NCBI RefSeq assembly: GCF_023707985.1
Contig: NZ_BRCF01000002.1
Span: 1-64,000, forward strand
Direction: 5' to 3'
Length of the DNA: 64,000 nucleotides
DNA from: Sporosarcina sp. NCCP-2716
GTDB lineage: Bacteria > Bacillota > Bacilli > Bacillales_A > Planococcaceae
Part shown: piece after piece, positions 8,660 to 17,747 of the stretch
How positions within the stretch are numbered: the first letter of the stretch is position 1
How the letters are laid out: each line of letters begins with the position of its first letter
The notes under the pieces: model-generated
The model's input: the letters and a program-made list of their open reading frames with translations, nothing else
Told to the model about the DNA's origin: nothing
Databases searched by the model: none
Made by a program: the position numbers and the translations under genes

Positions 8660-9010
8660 CTAAATGTTCGTTAAACCGAAACTCACTTCGAGCGCCGCGT
8701 TCACTTTTTCCATGACGTGCTGGTCTAAGTGTGTGATTTTGTCAGTCAGCCTCGATTTGTCGAGCGTGCGGACCTGCTCGAGCAGGATAACGGAATCCCG
8801 CTCGAATCCGTGCCGTTCCGCATCGATCTCCACATGAGTCGGCAACTTGGCTTTTTGAATTTGTGCTGTAATTGCCGCGACAATCACAGTAGGGCTGAAC
8901 CGGTTCCCGATGTCATTCTGGATGACGAGGACCGGCCGGGTGCCGCCCTGTTCAGATCCGACAACAGGCGACAAATCCGCAAAAAAGACATCTCCGCGTT
9001 TAATTGCCAA
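8660..9010 (-). CDS. ndoA: EndoA (MazF-type) mRNA interferase toxin
   Basis: A 116-aa toxin of normal length. It opens with the MazF signature [19 protein letters not shown]. Arg25 and Thr48 match the catalytic pair known for B. subtilis MazF/EndoA, which cuts RNA at UACAU-type sites. It lies 4 bp after its antitoxin gene and directly before rsbRA, as in B. subtilis. Confidence 0.95.
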   Translation of the reverse strand: MAIKRGDVFFADLSPVVGSEQGGTRPVLVIQNDIGNRFSPTVIVAAITAQIQKAKLPTHVEIDAERHGFERDSVILLEQVRTLDKSRLTDKITHLDQHVMEKVNAALEVSFGLTNI

Positions 9011-9014
9011 CTTT

Positions 9015-9293
9015 TCATCCTCCGCTTACGATTCGTTCCACCGTATGCTGAGCCTCGAATTCCGCATGCAGGCATTCCGCTGCGATCCCAAGGTTGATTT
9101 GCGACATTTCCACGTATCCGCGCATCATCTCTTCCCTGATTGTATTCAGCTCGCAATCAGTTTTTACGCGTTTAGCCGAGTAATATACGAAATCTCCCTG
9201 CTGCTCCTGATGGACGATCGTCTGTTCATTTTGTTTCAGCATGTTGTTGGGGATTTCAATAAGCAGTTCTCTGTTGTTACGGTTAGCATCCAA
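9015..9293 (-). CDS. ndoAI: EndoAI (MazE-type) antitoxin, TTG start
   Basis: A 92-aa antitoxin. I place the start at TTG 9293 because GGAGGTG (9306-9300) lies 6 nt upstream; an in-frame ATG further upstream at 9326 has no good ribosome binding site. The C-terminal toxin-binding tail, [16 protein letters not shown] and [10 protein letters not shown], is very close to B. subtilis EndoAI. The N-terminal ribbon-helix-helix part, from LLIEIPNNM on, is much more divergent from memory. The pair follows alr. Confidence 0.85.
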   Translation of the reverse strand: MDANRNNRELLIEIPNNMLKQNEQTIVHQEQQGDFVYYSAKRVKTDCELNTIREEMMRGYVEMSQINLGIAAECLHAEFEAQHTVERIVSGG

Positions 9294-9450
9294 CTCAAGC
9301 ACCTCCGACAAAAACCCGTTCCTCATTTCTATACAGATTCATCTTACCATTGGAGTTCGACAATGAAAAGACAAAAAAGGAAATATAGCGACAAGGTACG
9401 AGATTTGGTGCGATAGTTTGTCGAAAGTGCAGGAGTGATAGAGTGCCAGC

Positions 9451-10575
9451 TTATTCCCCGACGTACTGTCTTTGCACACGTCCGGCGATCGTCACGGCGA
9501 TTTCATAAGGAATCGTACCGAGACGTTCCGCCCATTCTTCCATCGTGATTTCTACGCTGCCCTGCGAGCCGATCAGGACGACCGGTTCTCCGTACGGCAG
9601 CTGCCCCGGCAGACGGATCATGCATTGGTCCATGCAGATCGTGCCGACGATCGGAGCACGCTGCCCGCGGATGAGCACTTGCTGCCCCCTCAGGCTGCGT
9701 TTCAGACCGTCCGCGTAACCGATCGGCAGTGTGGCGATCCACTCGCCTTCCGGAGCTTCGTACGTACTTCCGTAACTGATTGTCTCGTGCCGCCCTGCCT
9801 GCTTCACATAGGCCGTCTCGGTTTCGAGCTGCATGGCGCGCCGCAGCGGGAATGGAAGGCGTGATGCGATTGCACTGCTTGGCGGGATGCCGTACATGCT
9901 GATGCCGAAACGGACGGCATCCAGCGCGTATTCAGGGAAACGGAGGGCTGCCGCACTGTTCGCGGCGTGGACACAAGGCGGCCGGTCCGGGAACCGTGCG
10001 AGGATTTTCAGGAAACGGTTGTATTGCTGTTCCGTCTTGGTCGGGTCCTCTTCATCCGCACAGGCGAAATGAGTGAATGCCCCGTCCACTTGAATGGCCG
10101 GACAACTGCCGAGGAGCGAAGCAAGTTCCGCCGCCTCGTCCTCGGTCCGGATTCCTATTCTGCCCATCCCTGTGTCGATTTTTACATGGACATGCAATTT
10201 CCCTGCTGAATCTTTCAAGGATTCCACTGTTTGTTCCGCCCAGTCCAGGCCAGGGACCGTCAGTGTGATCTGCCGGCGGATCGCTTCTTCCGCAAATGCG
10301 ATCGGTGACGGCCCCATGACGAGGATCGGTGACGCGATCCCTGCTTCCCGCAATTCCAGCGCTTCGTCAGGTGTGGCGGTGGATACCATGGACGCTCCCG
10401 CCCGCAGCGCAGCCTTTGCAGTTTCAGCCGCGCCGTGTCCGTATCCATCCGCTTTGACCACTGCGATGACAGCTGTCCCGGCAGGCAGATGCTTATTCAA
10501 GTTATTAACATTCGTTTCAATGGCCGACACGTCGATGACTGCGCGTGTCGGCCGGTATCCTGCTGATTGTGCCAT
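9451..10575 (-). CDS. alr: alanine racemase
   Basis: A 374-aa PLP enzyme that makes D-alanine for peptidoglycan. The PLP lysine is Lys41 in VVKADGYGHGA, and the C-terminal beta-domain carries GTICMDQCMI. The downstream ATG (10575) is preferred over 10584 because AAGGA lies 8 nt before it and the upstream ATG overlaps that site. It follows the ydcC-like lipoprotein gene on the same strand. Its product feeds Ddl and MurF, whose genes are 7-9 kb away. Confidence 0.95.
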   Translation of the reverse strand: MAQSAGYRPTRAVIDVSAIETNVNNLNKHLPAGTAVIAVVKADGYGHGAAETAKAALRAGASMVSTATPDEALELREAGIASPILVMGPSPIAFAEEAIRRQITLTVPGLDWAEQTVESLKDSAGKLHVHVKIDTGMGRIGIRTEDEAAELASLLGSCPAIQVDGAFTHFACADEEDPTKTEQQYNRFLKILARFPDRPPCVHAANSAAALRFPEYALDAVRFGISMYGIPPSSAIASRLPFPLRRAMQLETETAYVKQAGRHETISYGSTYEAPEGEWIATLPIGYADGLKRSLRGQQVLIRGQRAPIVGTICMDQCMIRLPGQLPYGEPVVLIGSQGSVEITMEEWAERLGTIPYEIAVTIAGRVQRQYVGE

Positions 10576-10666
10576 GTCGGTCATCCTTTCAGAATCGGTA
10601 TGATTATTATCAACCTGAAAGGGTCATGGCGTCAATTCATAGAGAATCATGCTTCCGGTCTCCCGG

Positions 10667-11680
10667 TCACTTGACGATATTCGGCTGCATGGAGCCTGCC
10701 ACTTGGATGAGTTCTCCCTTGCTGAGTGATTCGGATGCCGCATAGAATGCGATTCCGTCCTGCTCCCAGCGGATCGTCTGGCCGGAGAGGGCTGCGACAG
10801 TGAAGCCGAGATCGACAGGATCTCCTTCAACGGAAACTTGGATCTGGTTATCGACTGGCAGTGCCGGTTCCTGCACGACGATGAACTCTTTGTCTCCGCC
10901 GCCATAGGATAGGAAGAGACGTGTGCCGGATTCCGTTTCCACCGCTTCTTCACTGAGGAGGGTGACGCCTTCGAACTGGGCGGTCGGGTAATACGTTTCA
11001 AGTTCGGCTTTCTTGTCTTTGTCTTTGGAATCGCCGTCTTTTTTCTCATGGTCCGCGTTTTCCATCTCGACTGCGTAGTCCTTCGCGTCACGTTTCACAC
11101 CGAGTGTGATCTTCTTGAATGTCACCCGGATCTTCTCTTCTTTGTTTTCATCCAGAAGGGTGACGTGTGTCGGCAGCAGTGTCTTTTTGTCAATATGGAT
11201 CTGCTGTGTCGGCAGGACGGCTTTCTGGTTGTTGCGTGTAGCTGTTTCGAACACATACGTTTTGTCTTTCTCGGTCATCGTCGATTTCTTATCAGCCTTG
11301 ATATCGTCCGACAGGGTGCTGATCAAGTACGCCTGGCTGTTCTGGGCCGGCCAGTCGCTCTGGAATTTGTACGTTTTGCCGAGGGACGGCGTGACAACGA
11401 AGACCCCTTCTTCGTTCCGGACGATCAGCTGTGACTCCTCTTTGCCCTGCTGGGAGACATCCACTTTGTAGAAGTCCGGTTTCGTGTGCCAGACAGTGAC
11501 ATCGTACATGCGCGGTTCTTCCCCGGTCTTGATCTCCATAGTGGCTTTCAGGTCGTAGCCTGAGGAATCATTCCATTTACCGCTCAATTTCTTGACGACG
11601 TCTTCCTTGGACGGCGCACCGCACGCTGTAAGCAACAACAGCACCAACCCTAACATGACTGCAACTACTCTGCTCCGCAT
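10667..11680 (-). CDS. ydcC: LolA-like lipoprotein (YdcC family)
   Basis: A 337-aa secreted lipoprotein with a clear signal peptide and lipobox LLTAC at about residue 20. The rest resembles the LolA/LolB-fold family (outer membrane lipoprotein carrier-like), with a charged low-complexity linker (EKKDGDSKDKDKKAE). In B. subtilis ydcC is reported in the sporulation regulon, and the distant relative GerS of Clostridioides difficile acts in germination; its role here is not shown. ATG 11680 is used because AGGAG lies 11-12 nt upstream, while the earlier ATG abuts it. Confidence 0.82.
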   Translation of the reverse strand: MRSRVVAVMLGLVLLLLTACGAPSKEDVVKKLSGKWNDSSGYDLKATMEIKTGEEPRMYDVTVWHTKPDFYKVDVSQQGKEESQLIVRNEEGVFVVTPSLGKTYKFQSDWPAQNSQAYLISTLSDDIKADKKSTMTEKDKTYVFETATRNNQKAVLPTQQIHIDKKTLLPTHVTLLDENKEEKIRVTFKKITLGVKRDAKDYAVEMENADHEKKDGDSKDKDKKAELETYYPTAQFEGVTLLSEEAVETESGTRLFLSYGGGDKEFIVVQEPALPVDNQIQVSVEGDPVDLGFTVAALSGQTIRWEQDGIAFYAASESLSKGELIQVAGSMQPNIVK

Positions 11681-11749
11681 TCCGTTCATCCTCTCCTATT
11701 TCAATCGGGTAGGTCATCTTATGAGGAGGGACAGTCGTTTATGCGGAGC

Positions 11750-12118
11750 TTATCCGTTGTGTTCCGGTTTTTGCAGAATCACTTGCGCAGCGGCTGCCGT
11801 TTTCGTGTGTGTGATGGATACCAGGCCGTCGGACGGCTCGCCGCGGAAAAAGAGCACCGGCGCCCCGGATTCGGCCGGCAGGATGGCGATGTCCTGGAAG
11901 CTGCAGGCAGCGCCGATCCCGGTGCCGAGTGCCTTGGCGAACGCTTCCTTTGCAGCGAAGCGGCCGGCGAGGAATTCGATTTTTCGTGCACCGGTCAGTG
12001 CTTCGTACCGGGTCATTTCTTCGGCGGTCAGCACTCGCTCGCGGAACTTGGAGGATTTCCGGTCGAGCGCTTCGATCCGGCTGAGTTCTGTAATATCCAA
12101 TCCGATTCCCGTGATCAT
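11750..12118 (-). CDS. acpS: holo-[acyl-carrier-protein] synthase
   Basis: A 122-aa AcpS of normal size that transfers 4'-phosphopantetheine from CoA to apo-ACP. Signature motifs are GIGLDITELSRIE at the N-terminus, with the Mg-binding Asp8, and GRFAAKEAFAKALGTG. AAGGTG lies 5 nt before the ATG. It is divergent from the rhomboid gene. Confidence 0.96.
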   Translation of the reverse strand: MITGIGLDITELSRIEALDRKSSKFRERVLTAEEMTRYEALTGARKIEFLAGRFAAKEAFAKALGTGIGAACSFQDIAILPAESGAPVLFFRGEPSDGLVSITHTKTAAAAQVILQKPEHNG

Positions 12119-12183
12119 GGAATCACCTTCTTTCCATATAGTGTTGAAAAATTGTATACTTGAGCAAAGATCGGAGGAGTGTC

Positions 12184-12813
12184 ATGTTTATCCGTACTGA
12201 GAGCTTTTCCCAATACATCCGGCAATACCCGGTCGTCTCCACACTGATTGCAGCGAACGTCCTCGTTTACTTGCTGACGCTGCTGCCGGGGATCGGCGAC
12301 CGGATCTTCCTGTTCGGCGTCGGAGCGAATTTCCTCGTCGAACAAGGTGAGTACTGGCGTCTCGTGACCCCGATATTCCTGCATGCCGGAATTATGCATT
12401 TGCTGTTCAATATGTTTTCGCTGTTCATCTTCGGGCCGGAGCTCGAGAAAGTGTCCGGCAAGGCGCGGTTTTTGACTGTCTACTTCCTGTCGGGCATCTT
12501 TGGCTGCATCGCGACGTTCTTCGTCTACGATTCTACTTTTTCGCATGTCGGCGCGAGCGGCGCGATCTTCGGGATCTTCGGTGCGTTCGGAGCACTCGTC
12601 TACCACACGAAGCATATGCTGCCGCAGCTCCGCCAGATCATCCTGCCGATCATCGGTCTCGGCGTGGTCATGACGTTCATCGGCCCGAACATCAACGCAG
12701 CCGCGCACATCGCCGGTCTGATCGTCGGCTTCCTGATCGGCTTGAGCATCTTCCACCCGAAACGGATCGTCAGCTGGCGCAAGCCGAAGGTCCGTATTGT
12801 CCGCAAGCCGTAA
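12184..12813 (+). CDS. ydcA: rhomboid-family intramembrane serine protease (YdcA)
   Basis: A 209-aa membrane protein with six hydrophobic segments. The catalytic serine is in GASGAIFG and the histidine in AAHIAGLIVG. An HxxxN-type segment (HLLFNMFSLF) lies in TM2, as in rhomboids. The ATG at 12184 is chosen over an earlier in-frame start at 12160 because GGAGGAG stands just before it. It is divergent from acpS, as in B. subtilis, and ends at a strong terminator. Confidence 0.92.
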   Translation: MFIRTESFSQYIRQYPVVSTLIAANVLVYLLTLLPGIGDRIFLFGVGANFLVEQGEYWRLVTPIFLHAGIMHLLFNMFSLFIFGPELEKVSGKARFLTVYFLSGIFGCIATFFVYDSTFSHVGASGAIFGIFGAFGALVYHTKHMLPQLRQIILPIIGLGVVMTFIGPNINAAAHIAGLIVGFLIGLSIFHPKRIVSWRKPKVRIVRKP

Positions 12814-12860
12814 AGACTGCCGGCCTGTCAGGTTATCTGACAGGCTGGCAGTCTTTTTTT
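12814..12860 (+). terminator. intrinsic terminator after the rhomboid gene
   Basis: AAGACTGCCGGCCTGTCAG pairs with CTGACAGGCTGGCAGTCTT, with a short loop and then seven T. It could also stop minus-strand transcripts coming through the repeat array, although the T-run is shorter on that strand. Confidence 0.92.
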
Positions 12861-12897
12861 GCTGGGCACGCGCGCGGCTTGCGTGGCGCGTCGGGGG

Positions 12898-13121
12898 TTT
12901 ATGAGCGCTTTTTGGGTTTTATGAGCGCTTTTCCAGTTTTATGAGCGCTTTTCGCGATTTATGAGCGTTTTTCCAGTTTTATGAGCGTTTTTCGTGATTT
13001 ATGAGCGTTTTTCCAGTTTTATGAGCGTTTCCAGCGATTTATGAGCGTTTTCTACGGTTTTATGAGTGCTCCCAGCGATTCATGAGCGCTTCACCAGGTT
13101 TTATGAGCGCTCCCCCGGTTC
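12898..13121. repeat. tandem array of about eleven 20-bp units (ATGAGCG core), array 1
   Basis: ATGAGCG, once ATGAGTG, occurs at 12901, 12921, 12941, 12961, 12981, 13001, 13021, 13041, 13062, 13082 and 13103. Spacing is 20 bp, with three 21-bp steps or tail adjustments. The core is preceded by TTT and followed by a pyrimidine run. The remaining bases vary, partly alternating between CCAG and CGYG types. The TTA just before and into the last core (13101-13103) is the stop codon of the minus-strand ydbT gene. The array fills the space between ydbT and the rhomboid terminator. The same unit recurs at 37281-37552. Confidence 0.95.
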
Positions 13122-14591
13122 ATACCAGGCGAGAAGCTGTTCGGCTTCGCGGCGGTCCATCTGGCGGAGGCTGACGTCGTGTACGCCCATCCCCGATTTG
13201 ACGTTCAGATGGATCGTCGCGACGTCTTTCCGTTTCTGGAAGATCGTCTGGCGCAGCTCTGCGGACTGGATCCTTTTCTTCATCGTATAGGACGTCTCGA
13301 GACCGAACCCGCGCGCCCGGATGGTGACTTGGTTGCCGGTGATCCGGCAGGCGGCGGATCGGTGCTGCCACATTCCGAAGCCGATGACGGCCGGAATGAG
13401 CAGGAGCGACCAGAGGCCGTATGGGTAGAAAAACCAACTCAGCAGCCCGATGATGGGTACGAGCCAGAAGAAATCGATGCGATAGTAGAACCTGCGGCCG
13501 CGTTTCGGAAGTTTCCCGTCCGGGTCCCGGATATCGAGGTCCGGGAAGATCTCCTGCAGCGGGCCGTACATGTCTTTCTTCATGACTAGTGGAAAGAGCT
13601 GGATGCGTGATCCGTCCCCCGCGGCTCCCGCACTGTGGACTACGACACGGCCGTAACCGAACAATTGACGCAGCGGATTCTCCTGCAAACTGACACTCTG
13701 GATGCGCCGGAGCGGAACCGTCGTCCGCTTTTTCTCGATCAGCCCGCGGGTGATGATCAGCTCCTCATCGGTGACACTCACCTTGAACCCGTAATAGGAG
13801 AAGAACGTCATGGCGACGGACAGAAGCCAGGCTCCGAGGAGCGCCAGGAAGACGAGGATCGCGATGAGCAGCACGCCGAATTTCAGCAGGCTCGTCAGTT
13901 CCCTTCCCACTTTCGCGATGGGCAGCAGTTCCCCGAATTGCGAGAGGAAGATTGCCGCACCGGAAAAGATGACGCCGATGCCGCTCGATGTCGTCGCGAG
14001 GATGATCAGCTGTTTCGGCGAAAGTGTGAATACGGTCCGCCCTGCGTTCTCCCGGTCCGCAGCGTGCGCAGTTTCTTCGGATGATTCCTCCGTCAGCGGC
14101 AGCCCTTCCCCACTCTCTGATTTACGGCGTTTGCCTTCTGCGATCCGCTGTTTGATGCGGTCGGCACCCTCCCGTGTCACGGCTGTCAGTTCCGCTTCCG
14201 ATTCACCACTTCCTGAGGCAGCTGTTTCGATCTCCACTTTCACGAGCCCGAACGGCCGGTGGAAGATCCCTTCAGTATAGTTCAGGCTCTGGATGCGTTC
14301 GAACGGGATATACCGCTTCTTCTTGACGAACAGTCCCGATTCGATCCGCAATTCACCGTCTTCGAACCAGTAGGTGAACCTCCGCCACTTGATGAACCCG
14401 CTCGAGATGAGGAACAGCGCCAGCACGACCCCGAAGAGCAGCGACCAGTTGTCGAGGAACCAATTGCCTGTATTGTTATTGCGGCTCCCCGTGAACAGGA
14501 CGACGGCGAGCGGCAGGATGGCGTCTTTCAGCGCTTTCAGCGTTTCGACCAGCACCGTCACCCAGTGCAGTTTGTAGCGCGGCTCAGACAT
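13101..14591 (-). CDS. ydbT: PH (bPH2) domain membrane protein YdbT
   Basis: A 496-aa protein with three bPH2 (YdbS-like) domains, each next to paired membrane segments: near 60-160, 265-345 and 400-480. The start at 14591 overlaps the ydbS stop (14584-14586), so translation is probably coupled. A charged insert (KRRKSESGEG...ADRENAG) separates the first two units. The function is unknown; related proteins of other Bacillales are linked to bacteriocin resistance. Its last codons and TAA stop lie in the first unit of the 20-bp repeat array. Confidence 0.85.
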   Translation of the reverse strand: MSEPRYKLHWVTVLVETLKALKDAILPLAVVLFTGSRNNNTGNWFLDNWSLLFGVVLALFLISSGFIKWRRFTYWFEDGELRIESGLFVKKKRYIPFERIQSLNYTEGIFHRPFGLVKVEIETAASGSGESEAELTAVTREGADRIKQRIAEGKRRKSESGEGLPLTEESSEETAHAADRENAGRTVFTLSPKQLIILATTSSGIGVIFSGAAIFLSQFGELLPIAKVGRELTSLLKFGVLLIAILVFLALLGAWLLSVAMTFFSYYGFKVSVTDEELIITRGLIEKKRTTVPLRRIQSVSLQENPLRQLFGYGRVVVHSAGAAGDGSRIQLFPLVMKKDMYGPLQEIFPDLDIRDPDGKLPKRGRRFYYRIDFFWLVPIIGLLSWFFYPYGLWSLLLIPAVIGFGMWQHRSAACRITGNQVTIRARGFGLETSYTMKKRIQSAELRQTIFQKRKDVATIHLNVKSGMGVHDVSLRQMDRREAEQLLAWYEPGERS

Positions 14592-15063
14592 CGTCTTCCG
14601 CCACCTTCGCAAGCGCCGAAATGCGGTTCCGCAATTCATCCGCCTCTTCCGCGGCCAGCATCGGGATGGAATGCACGGTTGCAGCTGTGGAAATCGAAAT
14701 GGCCGATAAGGCGTAGCGTTTCAGGATCGGGCCTTGCGCCGTATCGACATGCTGGACACGCACCATCGGGATCAGCGTCCGCTTGACGATGAAGATGCCG
14801 TGCTGCAGTTCGATTTCCGTCTCGCGCACTTCGTAGCGCCATCGCGCCCAGCGGATCCGCGGGAACACATAGCCGAACAGGGCGCCGTACACGATAGTCA
14901 CAGCAGCCGCAGCGATGTATACCCAAAATGGCCAGTCGAACAGATAGGCCAGGACACCTGCGCCGACTGCCACAAGCAGCACGAGCAGCGTCTGCAGCAT
15001 GCCGTACAGCTGCCAGACCGTCAATCCTTTTCCGGATAGTTTGTTAGCTGGTTGTTGTCTCAA
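14584..15063 (-). CDS. ydbS: PH (bPH2) domain membrane protein YdbS
   Basis: A 159-aa protein with two N-terminal transmembrane helices (about 20-70), then one bPH2 domain containing RETEIELQHGIFIVKRT and PMVRVQHVDT, a pattern typical of this family. It is paired with ydbT as in B. subtilis and probably forms a complex with it; that is inference from the operon. The first ATG is used. Confidence 0.85.
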   Translation of the reverse strand: MRQQPANKLSGKGLTVWQLYGMLQTLLVLLVAVGAGVLAYLFDWPFWVYIAAAAVTIVYGALFGYVFPRIRWARWRYEVRETEIELQHGIFIVKRTLIPMVRVQHVDTAQGPILKRYALSAISISTAATVHSIPMLAAEEADELRNRISALAKVAEDDV

Positions 15064-15130
15064 ACCGTCCCCTCCTTACCTAGTACTAGTGTATACGATT
15101 CAGCATGACGTATGTTTCAATTTCAGGCAA

Positions 15131-15167
15131 CAAAAAACCGGGAAACATCACGAGGATGTTTCCCGGG
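15131..15167 (-). terminator. intrinsic terminator after cshA
   Basis: CCGGGAAACATC pairs with GATGTTTCCCGG around a short loop. On the minus strand it is followed by TTTTTTG. Confidence 0.9.
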
Positions 15168-15180
15168 TAGTGTTATCGGA

Positions 15181-16698
15181 TTACCGTTCTGAGCGTCCGC
15201 GGTCGCGGCTGCCGCTTTCACGGCGCCCGCCGTCACGACGGCCGTCTTTGCTGCTGCTGCCGCTGCGGCGATTTCCGCCGCCGCCATAGCCGCGGCCTCC
15301 GCCGAATGAACGGTTGCCTCCGCCGCTGCGGTTGCCTTTATAACCGCCGCGTCCGCCGCCTGATGAAGAACGGCGTGAAGGCAATGGACGTTCTTCTGTA
15401 ATCGTAACAGGAGTTGCGTCCGGCTCTTTTGTCAAGTATTTCAATGCTGCCGCTACGAGATCAGTCGCATCATATTTACCGAGCAATTCAGATGCGAATT
15501 GCGTATAATCGTTCAATTCGTTCTTCTGAACCGATTCTTCAAGCGTCTCCATCGCTACTTTCTGCTGACCGAGCAATGCTTCGTCAGAAGTCGGCGGCTG
15601 AAGTGCCGTCATGCGTTTTTTAGTCGTCTCTTCCACGATGCGAAGGTAACCCATCTCGCGTGGAGTGACGAATGTGATTGCCATACCGCTTTTTCCTGCA
15701 CGGCCTGTACGTCCGATACGGTGTACATAGCTTTCAGGATCCTGCGGGATGTCGAAGTTGTAGACGTGTGTCACGCCTGAGATATCGAGACCGCGTGCTG
15801 CAACGTCCGTTGCGACGAGGACATCGATCTTGTTTTCCTTGAACTGGCGCAGGACGGACATCCGCTTCGCCTGTGTCAAGTCACCGTGGATGCCTTCAGC
15901 GAGGTAGCCGCGGATGTTGAGAGCGTGTGCCAGTTCGTCGACACGGCGCTTCGTACGTCCGAAAATGATTGCAAGTTCTGGCTGGTGCACGTTCAGGAGG
16001 CGTGTCAGGACGTCGAACTTCTCACGTTCGTGCGCTTTCACGAAGAACTGCTCGATATTTTCGACAGTCATTTCCTTGGACTTGATCTTCACCATTTCCG
16101 GATCTTTCATGAACGTTTCCGCAATTTTGCGGATCGGTGCAGGCATTGTCGCCGAGAACAGCAATGTCTGGCGTTCAGACGGTACGTTCTCGAGGATTGC
16201 GTTGATGTCTTCGATGAAGCCCATGTTGAGCATTTCGTCCGCTTCGTCCAATACGAGCGTCTGCACGCCGTCAAGCTTCAGTGTTTTCCGCTTGATGTGG
16301 TCGAGGATACGGCCCGGTGTCCCGACAACGATCTGTGGGTTGTTGCGCAACGCACGGATCTGGCGTGAGATTTCCTGTCCGCCGAATACGGAAAGGATGC
16401 GTGCGCGTTTTCCGTAGCCGATTTTGTAGATCTCTTCAGAGACCTGGATTGCAAGTTCGCGTGTAGGTGCGATGACAAGCGCCTGGACAGCAGGATTGCT
16501 CGTATCGATCTTTTCGATGATGGGAATACCGAATGCAGCTGTTTTCCCTGTTCCTGTCTGTGCCTGGCCGATGACGTCCTTGCCTTCCATACCGAACGTG
16601 ACCGTACCTTCCTGGATCGGTGTCGCTTCTTCAAAGCCCATTCTCTTTAGAGAGTCTTGTGTAGATTTACTGATGTTCAATTCCGAAAAATTCGTCAA
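15181..16698 (-). CDS. cshA: DEAD-box RNA helicase CshA, TTG start
   Basis: A 505-aa ATP-dependent RNA helicase linked to the RNA degradosome and ribosome assembly. Visible motifs: Q-motif FEEATPIQ, motif [16 protein letters not shown], and motif [12 protein letters not shown]. The C-terminal tail is rich in Gly, Arg and Ser and is likely RNA-binding. I choose TTG 16698 because the resulting N-terminus lines up with B. subtilis CshA and AGGAG lies 10 nt upstream. An in-frame ATG at 16725 would start before that site. Confidence 0.93.
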   Translation of the reverse strand: MTNFSELNISKSTQDSLKRMGFEEATPIQEGTVTFGMEGKDVIGQAQTGTGKTAAFGIPIIEKIDTSNPAVQALVIAPTRELAIQVSEEIYKIGYGKRARILSVFGGQEISRQIRALRNNPQIVVGTPGRILDHIKRKTLKLDGVQTLVLDEADEMLNMGFIEDINAILENVPSERQTLLFSATMPAPIRKIAETFMKDPEMVKIKSKEMTVENIEQFFVKAHEREKFDVLTRLLNVHQPELAIIFGRTKRRVDELAHALNIRGYLAEGIHGDLTQAKRMSVLRQFKENKIDVLVATDVAARGLDISGVTHVYNFDIPQDPESYVHRIGRTGRAGKSGMAITFVTPREMGYLRIVEETTKKRMTALQPPTSDEALLGQQKVAMETLEESVQKNELNDYTQFASELLGKYDATDLVAAALKYLTKEPDATPVTITEERPLPSRRSSSGGGRGGYKGNRSGGGNRSFGGGRGYGGGGNRRSGSSSKDGRRDGGRRESGSRDRGRSER

Positions 16699-17052
16699 AC
16701 TTCTCAATCTCCTTTTGTTTTCCATTTGACAATTGGTTACATTTGCAAATGAAAGCGCGGCAAATCGGAGCCTTATGCTTTGGGTATGTTTCCGAACGTA
16801 TACAAATCCAACAGTGCAGACAGCGTGCATCCGCAGCCGGTTAAGATGGAATGGATGAAAGGAAAGCCCGGTCTTTGCCGAGCGGTTCGCTGGTGTATGC
16901 CGGTCAGGCATATCATCAAACCGTTTTATTCAAAAAAAATCACTCTTCACAAGAGGAAGAGTTCTGCGTAAATGTATCCAATGCTTCAGCTAGTATATCA
17001 CACGGATGCCGGCGCCGCAACTCATACACTCAAAGCGCGGCCGGCACGATCC
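16699..17052. other. 350-bp gap upstream of cshA
   Basis: No convincing gene is seen here. The gap holds the hydrolase terminator (16931-16962) and a long leader for cshA on the minus strand. Long leaders are common for cold-responsive helicase genes, but I find no clear -35/-10 pair or known riboswitch. Confidence 0.5.
16931..16962 (-). terminator. intrinsic terminator after the alpha/beta hydrolase
   Basis: ACTCTTC (16942-16948) pairs with GAAGAGT (16956-16962). On the minus strand the stem is followed by GATTTTTTTT. Confidence 0.75.
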
Positions 17053-17745
17053 TCATCCGTTTCCCAGGAAGTCCAGAACCGTCTGTGACCAGTCCCCGTA
17101 GTCGTCGCTGTAGCAGATGTGGTGTTTTCCGTTATCCGAAACGACCAGCTGCTTATCACGCGAACCGAGCCTGTCATACAGCAGTTCGGCGCTCGCATAC
17201 GGGACAATGCCGTCCTTCTTCCCCTGCACAATGCAGACCGGCGCCGTGATGCAGCCCAGATACGGCTTCACCTGGCGCACGATCCGGGTGAACTGGTAGG
17301 CGGAGCGGAGCGGCGTGTGGCTCAGTTTGTACTGATAGAGATGGTAGAACGTATTCGGAGGAAACTGCCGGATGACCGGCTCCGCGAGCAGGACAGCCGC
17401 GTCTTTCATGAGCATGCGGGGGGCGATGTACTTTGCCGCCGCGCTAAGCAGGACGAGGCGTTCGACCGGGTAGCGGAGCGCCAGGTAAAGTGCGATCAGA
17501 CCGCCCATCGAGAAGCCGATGACGATCAGCCGGTCCGCTTTCTCCAGAAGTCTGCGGCAGCTGATCTCCGCTTCCATGAGCCAGGCTTCCGCAGTCACGT
17601 CCGCCAGCCGTCCGCCGATCTCATGGCCGGGAAGCACCGGTACTTCCACAAGCCAGTCCGTCCGTTCACGGAGCGTCCGCAGCAGCGGCCTCACTTCGAA
17701 TGAGCCGCCTGTGAATCCATGCAGCACGATCACACCCGTCGTCAC
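17053..17745 (-). CDS. alpha/beta hydrolase, carboxylesterase-like, GTG start
   Basis: A 230-aa alpha/beta-hydrolase. The N-terminus VIVLHGFTGG provides the oxyanion-hole type HGF. The nucleophile elbow is GFSMGG, and the acid and His are expected in GKKDGIVP and the C-terminal GKHHICY. It resembles the Est30/YvaK group of thermophilic-type carboxylesterases. The GTG start has GGAGGGG 5 nt upstream, inside the end of murF, so the two genes are co-transcribed. As I recall, this gene is not between ddl-murF and cshA in B. subtilis. The substrate is unknown. Confidence 0.82.
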   Translation of the reverse strand: MTTGVIVLHGFTGGSFEVRPLLRTLRERTDWLVEVPVLPGHEIGGRLADVTAEAWLMEAEISCRRLLEKADRLIVIGFSMGGLIALYLALRYPVERLVLLSAAAKYIAPRMLMKDAAVLLAEPVIRQFPPNTFYHLYQYKLSHTPLRSAYQFTRIVRQVKPYLGCITAPVCIVQGKKDGIVPYASAELLYDRLGSRDKQLVVSDNGKHHICYSDDYGDWSQTVLDFLGNG

Positions 17746-17747
17746 CG

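Noticed and set aside
12898..13121. CRISPR array
   Set aside because: The period is 20 bp with a 7-bp core, spacers are only 13 bp and low in complexity, and no cas gene is in the window.
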